Shown: positions 9,881-21,958 of the stretch, in pieces
Numbering within the stretch: the first letter of the stretch is position 1
Layout: each line of letters begins with the position of its first letter
NCBI GenBank assembly: GCA_019022495.1
Contig: JAFEKR010000010.1
Span: 1,798,001 to 1,862,000 of the forward strand
Length of the DNA stretch: 64,000 nt
Direction of reading: 5' to 3'
Source of the DNA: Epichloe hybrida
Lineage: Eukaryota > Ascomycota > Sordariomycetes > Hypocreales > Clavicipitaceae
Program-made: the position numbers and the translations under genes
Notes under the pieces: model-generated
Databases searched by the model: none
Told to the model about the DNA's origin: nothing
What the model saw: only the letters and a program-made list of their open reading frames with translations

Positions 9881-10901
9881 TTGTCGCGGTTGCCACGGGC
9901 TTGGCGCCTGCGCAATGGGGGATAGGCAAAGGCGGCCGGGCGCGTTTATTAGCAGCTGCCCTTGGTCGGTGCGAGACGGTGTGGAAAGTCATGATGCTGT
10001 ATTCATTAGCTATCTAGGCTATCCACACATGGCGAAAAAGAGGCTATTATATGACTATGAGGGCAAAGGGGGTCTTTTGCCCTACATGCTGAGATGTTTG
10101 GATAATCCGAGGTTCTCGCCATTTAGCCGCGAAAGAGGGGAAATTATCGCGAAGAGAGTGATGCCTGAGATGTGAGGCTTTGACATCCAACAGTCCGCAC
10201 CATTCTCGCAAGTCGCAACGCCCTTTGCAAGTTGTTGCTGGAGGCAGTTTTTGGACAACCTTGATGGACGTGTTCCATCATCCCGTGGATCTCTTCCGAC
10301 TTGCCAACAAGTGTGGCATTCATTCTCTCCCACCATCCAGCCTAAAGCGCGAAGGCCGAGGACGCCAGCCCGACACAATCGACATTCCCACCATGTGTAG
10401 AGAATGTTGAATGTTCGGACCACCGGAAGACGAAACAAACGCAGTCGCAACGCCGTCTGAAAGACGACAGGAACGCGAACCATGGATTCCGGGTTAGAAC
10501 TACAAGGTGATGAAGAGTGCATGCATAAACGCGACACCCTGTTTGAGGTGAATGTTCACCTGATCCCCCATCTTCGTCTTGTCAACAACCAATGCCCTAC
10601 ATGCACGGTTGCGGGATGATTGAATCTATCATCATTCTGTTCACTTCCACCTCCATCTGCCGGAAACGCCCATGCAAGGCATTTCGGACCAAGGGCATAA
10701 AATGAGTCTCGAGTACCCTACAGCGTGACGGCAATGGGGAACCCAGGTACCCCGACAATGTGGTGTGCATTGTGCAGACGAGAAGAATAAAAAACCTATC
10801 TGATGAAGCCCGTTCTAGAACTTGCCGAGCACAACATCAGCATCCAATGCATCATCTCGTCCCAGGGTGTGCATTGTTCCCCCCCTAGATTGTTTTACCA
10901 T

Positions 10902-10919
10902 CTACGGAGTACTCCGTAG
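10902..10919. repeat. Perfect 18-bp palindrome CTACGGAGTACTCCGTAG
   Basis: Both strands read CTACGGAGTACTCCGTAG. A half-site version (TACGGAGTACT) occurs near 1,044. The sequence could be a dimeric DNA-binding site or a small hairpin. No neighbouring gene start makes the role obvious. Confidence 0.6.
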
Positions 10920-11300
10920 GCTCACCGAAAGTTGGCCCGACCACGCAATAACAACAACCTCGGGAGTCGTCCCCCAGCATATCATCAAATGCCTTGCTAG
11001 CTAGGCCCAAGAAATCCTCCCTCTGCCAACATGTCGACGGCCATGTTGCCCATGCTGGCTCGGCGGGTGTCCGGGAAATGACGGGGGTTTGGGAAAATAG
11101 TACACCGCCGGTAAGTTTGAGCTCACAGGCCCGTCCAACGTGGTGGACGTGGACATGAATCGTTTCATCCACAAGGGGGCGGCGGTACGGTATTACGTCC
11201 TTGTCGAGTTATAGATGAACCATTGAAAACTGAAACCAGACGAGTTGTGCTGGTTGAAAATGGCAACGATTCTCGACTGTGCCAAGCATTCCAGCACTAC

Positions 11301-11332
11301 ATAATACGATGCTAGCATAATACGATGCTAGC
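11301..11332 (+). repeat. Perfect 16-bp tandem duplication (ATAATACGATGCTAGC x2)
   Basis: Two identical, directly adjoining 16-bp units. This is either replication slippage or the trace of an excised element. No function is known. Confidence 0.8.
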
Positions 11333-11995
11333 GCCCGTCCGCGGGGCCGGATCTGGTTCCTCTTCCTCTTCGGTTTTAGGTCTTCGTGTCAGTGTCAGTC
11401 AGTCTGGGTTATCGTGGCCCCGCCCCGTCCCGTCCACGGATCGTGATGAAGTTGAGAGGGGCTCTGGCGGGACATGCGTCGTCCCCCGCATTAGAATGCA
11501 GACGGGCATACGGATCCGTAGTTTTACGAATATTGGGAGGCAGGGGGAGAAAAAAAAAAAAGGCCCAGATTCCTCTTGAATTGCACACGCATGAGCACAA
11601 GACGGTGTTGTCCAAGCCACCAACAATATCTCGCCGTTCTGCCGGCCGACCCTGGCAGTCAAGTCAGAAAGTGGCCGCATGCTCAATTGACAGCTGCCAG
11701 GCACTTGTTCCCCCCCCCCTTCTTCGATTATTCTCCTTCCCCCCCTGTCAGTTCGATGCTGCCAAGAAACGCCGTGCATCTTCCATTGTAACGTGGGTTC
11801 TAGAGATGCAAAGGGACGAGTCTACGAGGGGGATAGCGGAGACGAAGAAGGGGGTGAAGAAGAGAAGAAGAAGAAGAGGAAGAAAAGGAAGAAGAAAACA
11901 AATTTATAATGTGGACCTCGCTGATGGAAAAAAAAAAAAACATCCTTTTCAAGGGCATGTAGTCTGGATGTACCTATATATTAGAAATGGGTTAT

Positions 11996-12225
11996 TATTA
12001 GGGAGAGCGCCCTTAAAGCTTAGGTTATATAAGGGTAGCGCGCATTAATAAGGATAAAACGCAAGGTTAGATATTAGTAAATATAATATATTAGATATAC
12101 CTCCTTACACTAGTTATTACTATAGTGTATTATATACCTTTAAGGTATAAAAGTTAAGTACTATTTATACCTTTAATTAATTAAATTAAATGTTTTTTAT
12201 TATTTATATTAACCCTTACCTTAAT
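11996..12225 (+). repeat. LTR, family II (5' LTR of copy a)
   Basis: It aligns over about 230 bp with the reverse complement of 61,776-62,005 (shared blocks TAGGGAGAGC, AAGGGTAGCGCG, CTAGTTATTACTATAG). The terminal TG of the sister LTR is TA here, a RIP transition. This LTR forms the border between host-like and AT-rich DNA. Confidence 0.8.
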
Positions 12226-12410
12226 AATTATAAGCCTAGGAGGCTTTTATTACTATCTTTATTAGATATTATTAATTAATACTTACTTTTATTATAAGAT
12301 AATTACTCTTTTATTATATTAATTAGTTAAAACTCTTATCTTATAATTTAGTTAACTAATATATTCCCTTTTATAATAAGCAAAACTCGAACGAATTTGA
12401 GTTTGACTGC

Positions 12411-12502
12411 GGTCGCAAATTATGACTGTATCTTGCGCTAACGCAGCCACAAAGTTTATTGCAAACTTTGCTCTAATCTTATAGCCCCCTATATTTGCGA
12501 CC
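12411..12502. repeat. Weakly mutated 92-bp segment with 10-bp inverted ends
   Basis: Arms GGTCGCAAAT (12,411-12,420) and ATTTGCGACC (12,493-12,502) are perfect inverted repeats. A second palindrome, CAAAGTTT/AAACTTTG (12,450-12,470), lies inside. CpA and TpG dinucleotides are retained here and in the flanking bases, unlike the surrounding RIP-degraded DNA. No clear target duplication flanks the arms, so a miniature transposon is only a possibility; it could also be the structured leader of the copia. Confidence 0.5.
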
Positions 12503-14381
12503 TTAGAGCTTATTTATTACTATGGATCTAAGTATTTAGTTATTAATTGTTTTACTAGCTAGGTATTGCTAGCAATTGTGTTATAAAAAATCAGATGCAT
12601 TAACTATAACCAATGACGTAAAAAAAAATTAAAAATCAATAAGTTTAAATTACTTAAAGAACTTATAATACCTATATATTTATAAAGAAATATAAGACTT
12701 AAGGTCTTTATAAATAACCTTAATACCCTTAAGAATTAAAAGCTTACTTATAAAGATATAAAGATTTAATTTAACTTTAAATATAAAAAGCTTTAATTTA
12801 ATCTTATAAAGTATATAATCTTATTAAAGTAAATACTAAAGATTAAGGAATATATTTATAAAACCTTTTTAAAGAATATATAAGACTCTCTTAACTTTAA
12901 TACTAAAGTAAAGAAAAAAAAGTTAGTTTAATATTATATTTATAAAATACTTAAGCTTCTTTAAGATTAACATAAGCTAAATACTTAGAGAATACTAATT
13001 CTTATAGAAATATACCTTAATAATTACTTATAAACTAAAGATACTTATAATTAGTATAAATAAGTAGTAATAATAAAGGTATTATAAAGAAATTATTAAG
13101 ATTTAGAAACCTAATAAACTAAGGAAATAATACTATATAAGTTTATTATATCTCTTTATAGTAAATTTAAGTTATTTTAGAAAAAATAAAATAATTTACT
13201 TAATAAAAATATAAATAATAGCTTTCTTAAAGCTATTATAAAGTTTAAAAAGATTATAAAGCTTTATAAAGTATACTAAAGATAGCTAATATACTTATTA
13301 CTAATAGATTAACTAATTAAAGTAAATTAAAAAGAAAGAAATACCTTAAATACTTTAATTATAATATTTAAGATACCTTAAAGTAATAGGAATATTATAA
13401 TTTATTTAAGGCTTTATATAAGCCAAAGGCTACTTCTAAGGATTAGGAAGTTAGGAAAAACTCTAAAGATAATATTAAGAGATATCTTAAGAAAAACCTA
13501 TAAGAGAAATTAAAAGCTATAAGTTAAAAGCTAAAGAAAAGGAAAAAAAGTAATAATATTATTATTCCCTTATAAAACCTAATAAATAACTTACTTATAA
13601 TAACTTTAGGTAAGAAAATGATAAATATATTATTATTTATATACTTATAAAACTCTTAACCTTTAAGGAAAGTTATTTGTTTAACTTTAAATACTATAAA
13701 TAGCTTTAAAGGGAATTAGAATATAGTTATTTATAATTCTAAGGCTAATATTTATATCTTTAATAATGTTTATTAGTTTAAATAGTCTAAATTTAATAGA
13801 AGTATTATAATAGAGATTAAAGCTAAAGGTATAATCTATATATCCTTAGAATAAGGACTAGTTTATATATTTATTATAAATCTAGTATTATAAAAGCTAA
13901 GGAGAATTATAATATAAAGTACTTTACTAATTCTAGAATTTTATATAAACCTAGTATTAGTAATAATTCTTATAAAGGTAAGGATTTATTAGAATTAAAA
14001 GAAAAGATTTTTATTCTAAGGAAAGTATTCTATTACTAAGCTTTATAATAATAAGCTTTATATATTATTTATACTCTTAGATAACCTAAAAGAGACTTAT
14101 ACTATAACTAGTAAAGCACTAAAACTACTTATAAAAGAAAATATAAAGGTTTAGTATTTATAATATAATTATTTAAGTAAAAAGGCCTTTATAAAGATTA
14201 TAAATATTACTGTTAGTGTTAAATTAATAAGACCTAAGCTTATAGAGTATAAGATTTATACTATAAGTAAAGCTAAGTGCTAGAGATTATAAGTTATACT
14301 TAAAGGGCTTCTTTAAGAACCTAGTTATAGCCTTTTAATTAATCTAAAGTACTATAACTTTTCTTATTAAAATAGTAATAT

Positions 14382-15185
14382 TGAAATGTAAGGAGCTAGT
14401 TGCAATTTAGCAACAGCTGTACAGGTGTAGCTCTACGGTTAGGGACTAGTAGAACTACCACGTTAAATATTTCACGTAATGTAACAGAAGGTTATAGTAG
14501 TTATTAACTAATTAAATTTAATTTAGATCACTTTTATAATAGCTAATAGAGCAATAGAATTAATTTTAGCAATATGATATAGGCAATGTGGCTATTAGAT
14601 TAAGAGGCCTAGCTATCTAGCTAGATTGAAAAGATCTTCTTCCTCTTATATACTTACTAACTATATTAGTAAATCTAGACTACTAAAGAGGTCTTATAGG
14701 CTACTTTTTATTTTCTATAAAATTTATTTATATATGAAATCTATAAAATTAACTCACTACTATATAAACTAGTAACCTATATACACTAAATTTTAGTCTA
14801 AAAAATATTCCTATATTAAATAAAAGCCCTATCTTCTAGCTTTAATTTACTATATATAAGACTTTTATATAACCTTTAGTTAAAGAGAAAATCACTATTA
14901 AAGATAGCTATAGGGTAACCTGCGTATAAGGTAGCCTGCTTACCTAATTACTAGTAGTGTAATTATAGCTACGCTTGTAGCTATAACGCAATTAACTAAT
15001 TTATAATTAATTAGAATTAGTTGTTCACATAGTTAGTTATAACTATTAATAGCTATAACATGGCTATTAATAGTTACTTACGTGACTATTCATAGCTATA
15101 GTGTAGCTATTAGGCTTGTAATGTAAGCTAGTAATAAAAAGGTCCTTTAACTAAAAAGGGCTAAAAATAAGTCTTATTTTTAACA
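14382..15185 (-). repeat. LTR, family V (3' LTR of Va)
   Basis: An 804-bp repeat whose plus strand runs from TGAAATGTAAGGAGC to CTTATTTTTAACA. The same sequence recurs at 43,953-44,069, 56,483-57,268 and 60,929-61,403. Read on the coding strand it begins TGTTAAAAATAAG and ends in TTTCA, so TG...CA. Confidence 0.85.
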
Positions 15186-17400
15186 CTCTCTCTATGAAAG
15201 AATTGCATTAAAAAGCAATTAAAAGCGTATAAGGAGTCTATAGGGTAAACAATAACTTTTAAAATAATAACTTTTAGATAATAATAAATAAAAGGGAAAA
15301 ACAGGAAAAGATAAAAGACCCCCTTTTAAATTCCTAGCTATTATTAAATATAGCTCCCTTTTTAGCGTTATTTTTAGTTCCCTATTAAAGGGGTTTAGTG
15401 ATTAGTTATTAGTTTTTAGTGATTATTAAGCCCTAAAAGCTTAATAAAAGCCTAGTAAAAAGGTATAAATAATGGTTTTATTAGACTATTTGCAAGCATT
15501 AACTTTATATCTAGATATTTAATCTTAGCTAAACTTACTAATACCTATTACCTAATATAGTTAAACTTTAGCAAAGTATGCTTAGTATAGCTATATAAGG
15601 TAGGGTTATAGGCTATGGTTATAGCGCCTTAATTATTATAGAATATTTATATAGGGGAGAAATAGGGGTTTTTAGCTCCTTAAATAAGCCCTAAAGCTAC
15701 TATAGCTCCTAGAAGGTCTTGCAAATAGCGTTAGCTTTAGCTTCTAATATTAATAAAGCTATTATACTAGCTTTCTTTAATTTCTAGCTAATAGGTTTAC
15801 TAGCTAGCTTAAATAGGTAAGTATATGTAAATTTAGAGGTCTTTTTATCCCTTATAAAATCACTATTATAATAACCTATTAGACTTTTACTAGCTATACC
15901 TTTAGGGTCTCCCCTATAGATTATAGCAAGGAATTTAGTCCCTAATAGGTACCTAAGCAGGTTTTTAGCTGCTTTTAGGTGCTTTATATAGGGGCTAGCT
16001 AGTGCTATAGATAGTTACTAAAGTGTAAAAGCCATATCTAGCCTTATAAGTAATATTAGGTATATTATAGTCCCTATAATGCACTAATAAAACTTAATTT
16101 TACTAGCTATTAATAGCTTAGTTACTTACGTAGCTAAAACGCCTAGCTAAAGAGGTATGCTAATAGGCTTACTATCTAGTATATTAAATGGTTTTAAAGC
16201 CTCTAAGATATACTAAGATTAGTGGATTTTTAGTATTCTATTAGGTTTATCTTATATAATTTAAACCCCTAAGAAGAATTTAGCAAGCCCCTTATTTTCT
16301 ATTAGATAGACTTTATAAAGTTCCTTTTTAAGTCTTTAGATATAAGGTAAATCTAGTCTAATTAAAAGGTAGTTATTAATATATATAATAATAAAGGTTT
16401 TAGTAAAGATATTAAAGAATATAGCTAGGTTAGATATAAGAGAGTCAAATCCTAGGGACTTTAGCACTACTATTAGTGCTTATTACCACTCTCTTAAGCT
16501 TTATTTTAGGCTATATAAAGACTTCTATAATAAAATTACTTAATCTTTAAAAGGTTTATAGCTAAAACTTTTAGCTAATTTAGCTAGTTTAGGATTTGCT
16601 TTAAGGAATTTAATAAATCTATTTAGAATAACTATATAAATCTATTATTAAAGCTTACTATTAAGAAAAGCCCCTATAAAATTAACTTATTTAATTTCCT
16701 AGTTATTCTAAGCTACTAGGGCTAGATAAATCCTCTAGCTAGGGGGAATACTTATACTAGTAAAAGTCTCTAGATAATCTAGACCTTTAATTTGTATAAA
16801 TCCCTTAGTAATGAGTTAGGCCTTGTATTTTAAAGGATTATTTTCTTTATCCTTTTTAAGCTTATATATAAGCCTATTTTTTAGTACTTTTTAGCCCTTA
16901 AGTACTTAGTCTTTCCCTATAAATTTAAAAGTACTAGCCTTTAGAAGCTATTTGTATTCCTTATACGTAGCTTTTATTGATTTATCCCTTTTAGGGCTAG
17001 ATATAGCTTGCTTCTAGGTCTTAGGTTTAGGGCTATTAAGGTTGTTTTCCTTTAGCTTCTCCTATACCTTAAAGCAGATTTCTTCAATAAAATCTAGAGA
17101 AGAAGAGAAACTAATATTAACATCTATGGGGTTAATATTAGGGTTAAAGTTAGTAATTTCGTCAAAATTCAGGTCTGGAGTCGAAATCTGATTTCCTGGT
17201 TGAGTTACGGGCGTGGCCTTCTCTGAGGCAAATTTGATTCCCTTAGAATTTAACCAGGTTTGACAACTAGAATCGATTTCTTAGCCCCTATCAAAGTGAA
17301 GGTGCCTAGGATATTGACCTAGTTGATTTTTAAGCCCTCTGAAGAAGCCCTTAATAGCCTTATAAACAGTTAGGCTTTTCTCATTAGGTAATACGATCAC
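15186..17400 (-). pseudogene. Copia Va reverse transcriptase and RNase H region, RIP-degraded
   Basis: Minus-strand reading at about 17,000-16,600 gives KEYxQLLKASTFKFIGKD..., LKNRLIYKLKKDKENNPLKYKA and LITKGFIQIKGLDYLETFT. These match the start of copia RT (the family's YKARLVARGFxQxxGxDYxETF). Further down (16,200-15,700) is the RNase H part, with YxIGYYNSDF...SKF. Numerous TAA/TAG codons stand where Trp or Gln is expected, as RIP predicts. No activity is expected. Before the deletion point at about 17,230 the frame passes from integrase (NxKGIKFASEK) directly into a linker. Confidence 0.75.
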
Positions 17401-19532
17401 CAGAGTATTGTTTGTAGTGTAGTTAGTGTAGTTTTTAGGAAAAAATTGTATTTGTAGTGTAGTTTTTTTTTTCTTATAGTTAATGTATTGTAGTTTTTTT
17501 TTTTTGTAGTTAGTATAGTGTAGTTTTTTTTTTTATAGTGTAGTGTATTGTAGTTTTTTTTTGCTTATAGTGTAGTGTAGTTAGTGTAGTTACTAACTAC
17601 ACTAACTACAAAAACTACAAATATAGTGTTAGTAAAAAAAAAGTGGGCTTTTTTATTATATAAGGTTATTATAAGGATTAAAAGAAGGCTAGTTATATAG
17701 AAGCTTTTATTATTACCTATTTTACCTAATTAGTTATATAATTTATAAAATTTACCTTTTTTTAAGGATTTTACTATAACTAGGGTAATTTATAATATTA
17801 TAACTTTTTAATAATACTATTATACCTAATACTTTATTTTACTAATATAACTTAAAGAAAAACCTTCTTATTATTTTATTTACTATTACTATTAATTATT
17901 TTATATTTTAAAATGTTATTATTATTATTTTAAATAAAAAATACCCTAAACTAATAGAATAAAATTAATTAAGAAATCTAGATAAATTACTAGAAGTTAA
18001 TAAAATATATACTTAGTACTTAAATCTTATTCTTAATATAATAAGAACTTAAAAAAAGCTTAAACTATTTATTTAAGATTTAAACTAATTAAATATTACT
18101 TTTAGCTTTATAATTCTAAAGCCTTAAGAAGTTATATATAGTAACTTTATATATCTTATTACTATAATATATAAATAAAGAATATAATAAACTAATATTT
18201 ATAATCTATTAATAAATAATTAATAGTATTATTTTAATTACCCTATATAGCTTAATTAAGCTATAAAAAATAAGTTTAACTTATTTTTTAAAATAAAACT
18301 AAGACTTACTTTTATATAATATACTATACTTATTATAAGAGCTTTAATAACTTTAATAACCTTAATTACTATTATTACTATTATTATTATTACTATTATA
18401 CTTATTATTTTTAAAAAAATATAAAAGAGAAAACATTTTTATAATATTAATATTTTTAAAAACCTTAAAATATAAAGTTATTAAAAACTATAGCTTTTAC
18501 TATAGTAATTTACTTATAATTACTAGTATTTATATTTAAGTTATTTATTTATTATTTATTTTTTATTAAACTTTAACACTAATAATATGTTAGGAGCGCA
18601 GAGGTCAAAGATAGGATGTTTATTAAAGCAAGTCTTTAGAGAACCTTTAGGCTATGTGAATAACAAAGAGGCTAGCTAGCTATAAGATAGCTACGTGCCT
18701 ATAAAGCAAGGTATTTATTAAAGACTATATATATTATTAGTGCTAGGTTAGAGATTAAAACCTTCACGCACCTACCCCTAGCTAGCATCTATCTAGCAGT
18801 GACTACAATAGTCTTAGCCTTTACTTCGTTCTTAACCTTTTGGTGCAAGCCGTGACATAATATTATCAGTAATCTTAGTAATCTTAGTAATACTAGTAAT
18901 ATTAGTAATACTAGTAATATTAGTAATATTAGTATTATAAGCTATTATAAGCTATTATAAGCTATAATAAGATATAATAAGTTACTTATATTAAGTTTAC
19001 TAGTAGTTCTTTTTATAGTTTTTTTTAAAATAAGTAATAATAATAATTTATAGAAAGATAAAATAATTTATAGAAATAGTAAATAATATAATAAGAAGGT
19101 TTTTCTTTAAGTTATATTAGGGAAAGAGAGTAGTAAGTTAAATAGTATTATTACAAAAGTATAATATTATATATAACCTTACTTAGTTATAATAAAATTA
19201 TAAAAATAATATAATATTATAAATTCTATAACTAATTTAATAAAATAAGTAATAATAAAAGCTTTTATATAACTAGCTTCCTTTTAACCTTATAAATACT
19301 AATAACTAATAAAAAGTCTAATACTACATTTGTAGTATTTGTAGTTAGTGTAGTTTAGGAAAAAAAATTTATAGTGTAATGTATTATAGTTTTTTTTTTT
19401 TTATAGTTAGTGTAGTGTAGTTTTTTTTTCCTTATAGTTAGTGTAGTTTGTAGTGTAGTGTAGTTTATAGTGTAGTTACTACACTACACTACAAATACTA
19501 CACTACACTACACGTTTTAGTGCAATACTCTA
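17401..19532. mobile_element. hAT1, non-autonomous foldback hAT element
   Basis: The ends are CAGAGTATTG and (inverse) TAGAGTATTG, flanked by the 8-bp TSD ACGATCAC (17,393-17,400 and 19,533-19,540). An 8-bp TSD and a CAGAG terminus are hallmarks of the hAT superfamily. The outer roughly 540 bp on each side (17,401-17,945 and 19,010-19,532) are inverted copies of each other, starting with GTAGTGTAGTTAGTGTAG-type subterminal repeats. The centre matches the 5' region of hAT3 (48.7-49.0 kb). There is no transposase. A solo LTR sits inside. The element interrupts copia Va. Confidence 0.8.
18588..18857 (+). repeat. Solo LTR of gypsy family VI, inside hAT1
   Basis: 270 bp from TGTTAGGAGCGCAGAGG to GCAAGCCGTGACA, flanked by the TSD TAATA on both sides (18,583-18,587 and 18,858-18,862). 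Same length and sequence as the LTRs of gypsy VI. A solo LTR is what remains after LTR-LTR recombination. Confidence 0.9.
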
Positions 19533-19540
19533 ACGATCAC

Positions 19541-21683
19541 CCACTTATATCTAGTCTTTTAATTAACTAAAAATAAGCAAATTAACTATTTATTATATGG
19601 TATAGGGCTGATTTTTAGCGTATCCCCCTCTATTTAATCTAGAGCTTTAGGGGGGTTAGGGATAGCTAACTTCCTAGGTCTTCTAACTGCCTTAGATTAA
19701 TCACAAGATATATATTTAAAGTCTTTATCCTTAATTTTAGAAAAATTAGGGATTCCTTTAGTAATAAGGCTTGTTTTCTTTAGCAAAGGAAGCCCTAGGT
19801 GCCCTAATTATATATGCTATAGGCTAGCTAGTTCTAGTAACTATTGATATTAAAAATCCTTAGTGCCTGAATTAAGGTCTAGATTAGGGCCTTCTCCCTT
19901 AGTCCATTACTAGGCCTCTTAAGAACTATAGGCCTCTTAGAGAGGTATTAGAGACCTTTTTCTATTACTAAGGCTCTCTAATACCCCTAAATCTATTTCC
20001 TTAGATTTATAAGGGACCTAACCTAGGGCTATAGGCATTAGAGAAGAGACTAAATCCCCTAAATTATCTCGTATAATATCTTTAATATTATTATCTTCGT
20101 TAATTTTAGCGATTTCGTCTAAATTGGAAGCCTAATCTAGCTTTGTAGAGGGAATTTAAACCTCTATAGGGTAGCTAATAGGATAGCTATAACCCCTAAA
20201 GCTAGCATAGGTAAAAGGTTAGATATAATGAGATTTCTTGTTATAGAGTCCCTTATGTAACTTAGGTGTAAATTGGTTTTTAATATAGAAGAAAAAACTA
20301 TGTTTTTATATATTTAGGGTAGTAATATAAGACTTATCTTTTAGGAAAAGATAGTTTTTTATAAAGTAACCACTAGATATATAGTGTATAAGACTACTAA
20401 CTATATTAATATTAAGCTAAGGAAAATATATAGTATCTTTTAGCACTAAAGTCCTATATTTAGTAGGATTCTTTTAATATAGGACCTCAACAGCACTACT
20501 ATGGCCCTTAGTGTAAATAGGACTACTACTAGTTATAATAGGGTTAGATTCCCCCTTTTTATAAGGGGTATAATGCCTAAAGACCTCCCTAGAATTAACT
20601 ATATATATAGTTAAACCTATATTATATAATAAGGCCTTTTTTATATCTTTACTATAATAATTAAAACTATTTAAGGTATTGATTTCTTATTTTTTATTAT
20701 CTAAATTACTAGAGCTAGAATTAGAGCTACTATTACTAGAGCTCTTATAACTAGTCCTATAAGAGCTAGGTTTCTTATATAGATTAAGGGCTCTATTAGA
20801 AAGGTTATAATTTCCTAGTATAAAAGATCCCTCTATAGGCTCTTTATTATCCTTTTTATCTAATTTTTAACATTTTTACTTCTTTTTCTTCTTATTAGAA
20901 TTAGAAAAGCCTTTATTTTCTTTAAAGCTCTCTTTCTTCTTCTTCTAACCTTTAGGGGCCTTTTCCTTATCTTTAGTACCCTTTTCTTAGTCTTTAGCCC
21001 TATAATTTAGGGCTTTAAATACTATAAATAACTTATCCCTCTATTTAGCTAGAAGGTTTACTATTAAAAATTAAAGGTTTAGGGCATTTAGGGGAGCCCT
21101 TATAGCCTTGTTTATATGTATACTAAATTATTACCTCTTAGCCTACTAAGGGAAGGTTAATTTTAGGGATTAAAGACATTAATTAACCTAATTTATTAGA
21201 TTAATTAGGACCCCTAAAATTGATAATCTAGCTAGTAGATTATTAAAGACTATATTAAAAGCTTTTAAAGTCCTCTTAAAACTATAAAAATTTAGGTTAT
21301 AAAATTTAGAATATAGGGACCCTCTCTAGATTATAGCACTATATAAATACTACTATATAAGTAAATTATAGGCTTCTTTAGGTAATTTTTACTAAGTTAT
21401 AGTGGCTTAGGGGCTTTCTATATAGCTATCTCTTAGTAGTATAAGAATAATAGCTTAGTTAGCATTCCCTAGCACCCTAGAAATATCTAGATTATCTAGA
21501 AAATTAGGCATACTTAAAGCTCTAAATTAGATAGCTAGGGCCTGTTTCTATTAATTAAATTTTTTAGCTCCTTTAAGCTTAGTAGTCTTAGGGAAGCTAT
21601 AAACTCTCTTATTAAATTCCTTAATAACTAAATTATTAAAGGCTACTTATATAAAACTAGATTTAGGTTCTTTAATAGGCTAC
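19541..21683 (-). pseudogene. Copia Va gag, protease and integrase region, RIP-degraded
   Basis: Colinear with 58,230-60,400 of Vb at high identity. On minus: gag with Ser/Asp-rich tract and Lys-rich CCHC-like surroundings (21,600-20,700), protease region (about 20,650-20,350), gag-pre-integrase HxRFGHLGLPLLKK-like stretch (about 19,800) and integrase zinc-binding/early catalytic part (towards 19,541). The integrase continues on the other side of hAT1 at 17,392. Many stop codons. Confidence 0.7.
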
Positions 21684-21688
21684 TAAAC

Positions 21689-21958
21689 TGTTAGGAGCAC
21701 AGAGGTCAAAGATAGGATGTTTATCAAAGCGAGTCTTCGGAGAACCTTTAGGCCGTGCGGATAATAAAGAGGCTAGCTAGCTACAAGATAGCTATATGCT
21801 TATAAAGCGAGGTATTTATTAAAGACTAAGCATATTATTAGTGCTAGGTTAGAGATTAAAACCTTTACGCACTTACCCCTAGCTAGTATTTATTTAGTAA
21901 TAACTATAATAGTCTTAGCTATTACTTTACTCTTAACCTTTTAGTATAAGCTATAATA
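21689..21958 (+). repeat. 5' LTR of gypsy VI
   Basis: 270 bp. The first roughly 85 bp retain CpA/TpG (AGAGGTCAAAGATAGGATG), while the inner end is RIP-mutated (GCTATAATA where the 3' LTR has GCCATGACA). Confidence 0.88.

Larger units (their letters stand above)
9881..11995. other. Intergenic region up to the AT-rich boundary
   Basis: About 2.1 kb of host-composition sequence with no supportable gene. ORFs of 76-220 codons lack domains. One (11,386-12,048) runs through purine-rich simple sequence into the LTR at 11,996 and is therefore fortuitous. A GAA-rich purine tract lies at about 11,838-11,900. A perfect palindrome and a 16-bp tandem duplication are listed separately. Confidence 0.6.
11996..14381 (+). 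mobile_element. Copia family II, copy a: 5' LTR plus gag/protease part, interrupted at 14,382
   Basis: The element begins at 11,996 with an LTR (11,996-12,225) whose sequence matches, in inverse orientation, the LTR at 61,776-62,005. The internal plus strand is strongly RIP-degraded. In one frame it still shows a copia-type order: a possible degraded CCHC knuckle (near 13,678), an aspartic-protease-like DSGA core (YNSKANIYIFNNVYWFK, from about 13,733), and a gag-pre-integrase-like stretch (KVWYLxYNYLSKKAF at about 14,140). It is cut at 14,381 by the LTR of copia Va; the rest is not in the window. Superfamily assignment rests on residual order and on the copia RT of the sister copy at 62-64 kb. 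Confidence 0.65.

Noticed and set aside
11386..12048. 220-codon plus ORF
   Set aside because: Runs through a GAA-rich simple repeat and poly-A into the copia LTR at 11,996; lysine/arginine runs only.
11996..12225. Left LTR as a solo LTR
   Set aside because: The flanks (GTTAT/ATTAT) could pass for a mutated TSD, but degraded copia gag and protease follow in the right orientation, so it is better read as a 5' LTR.
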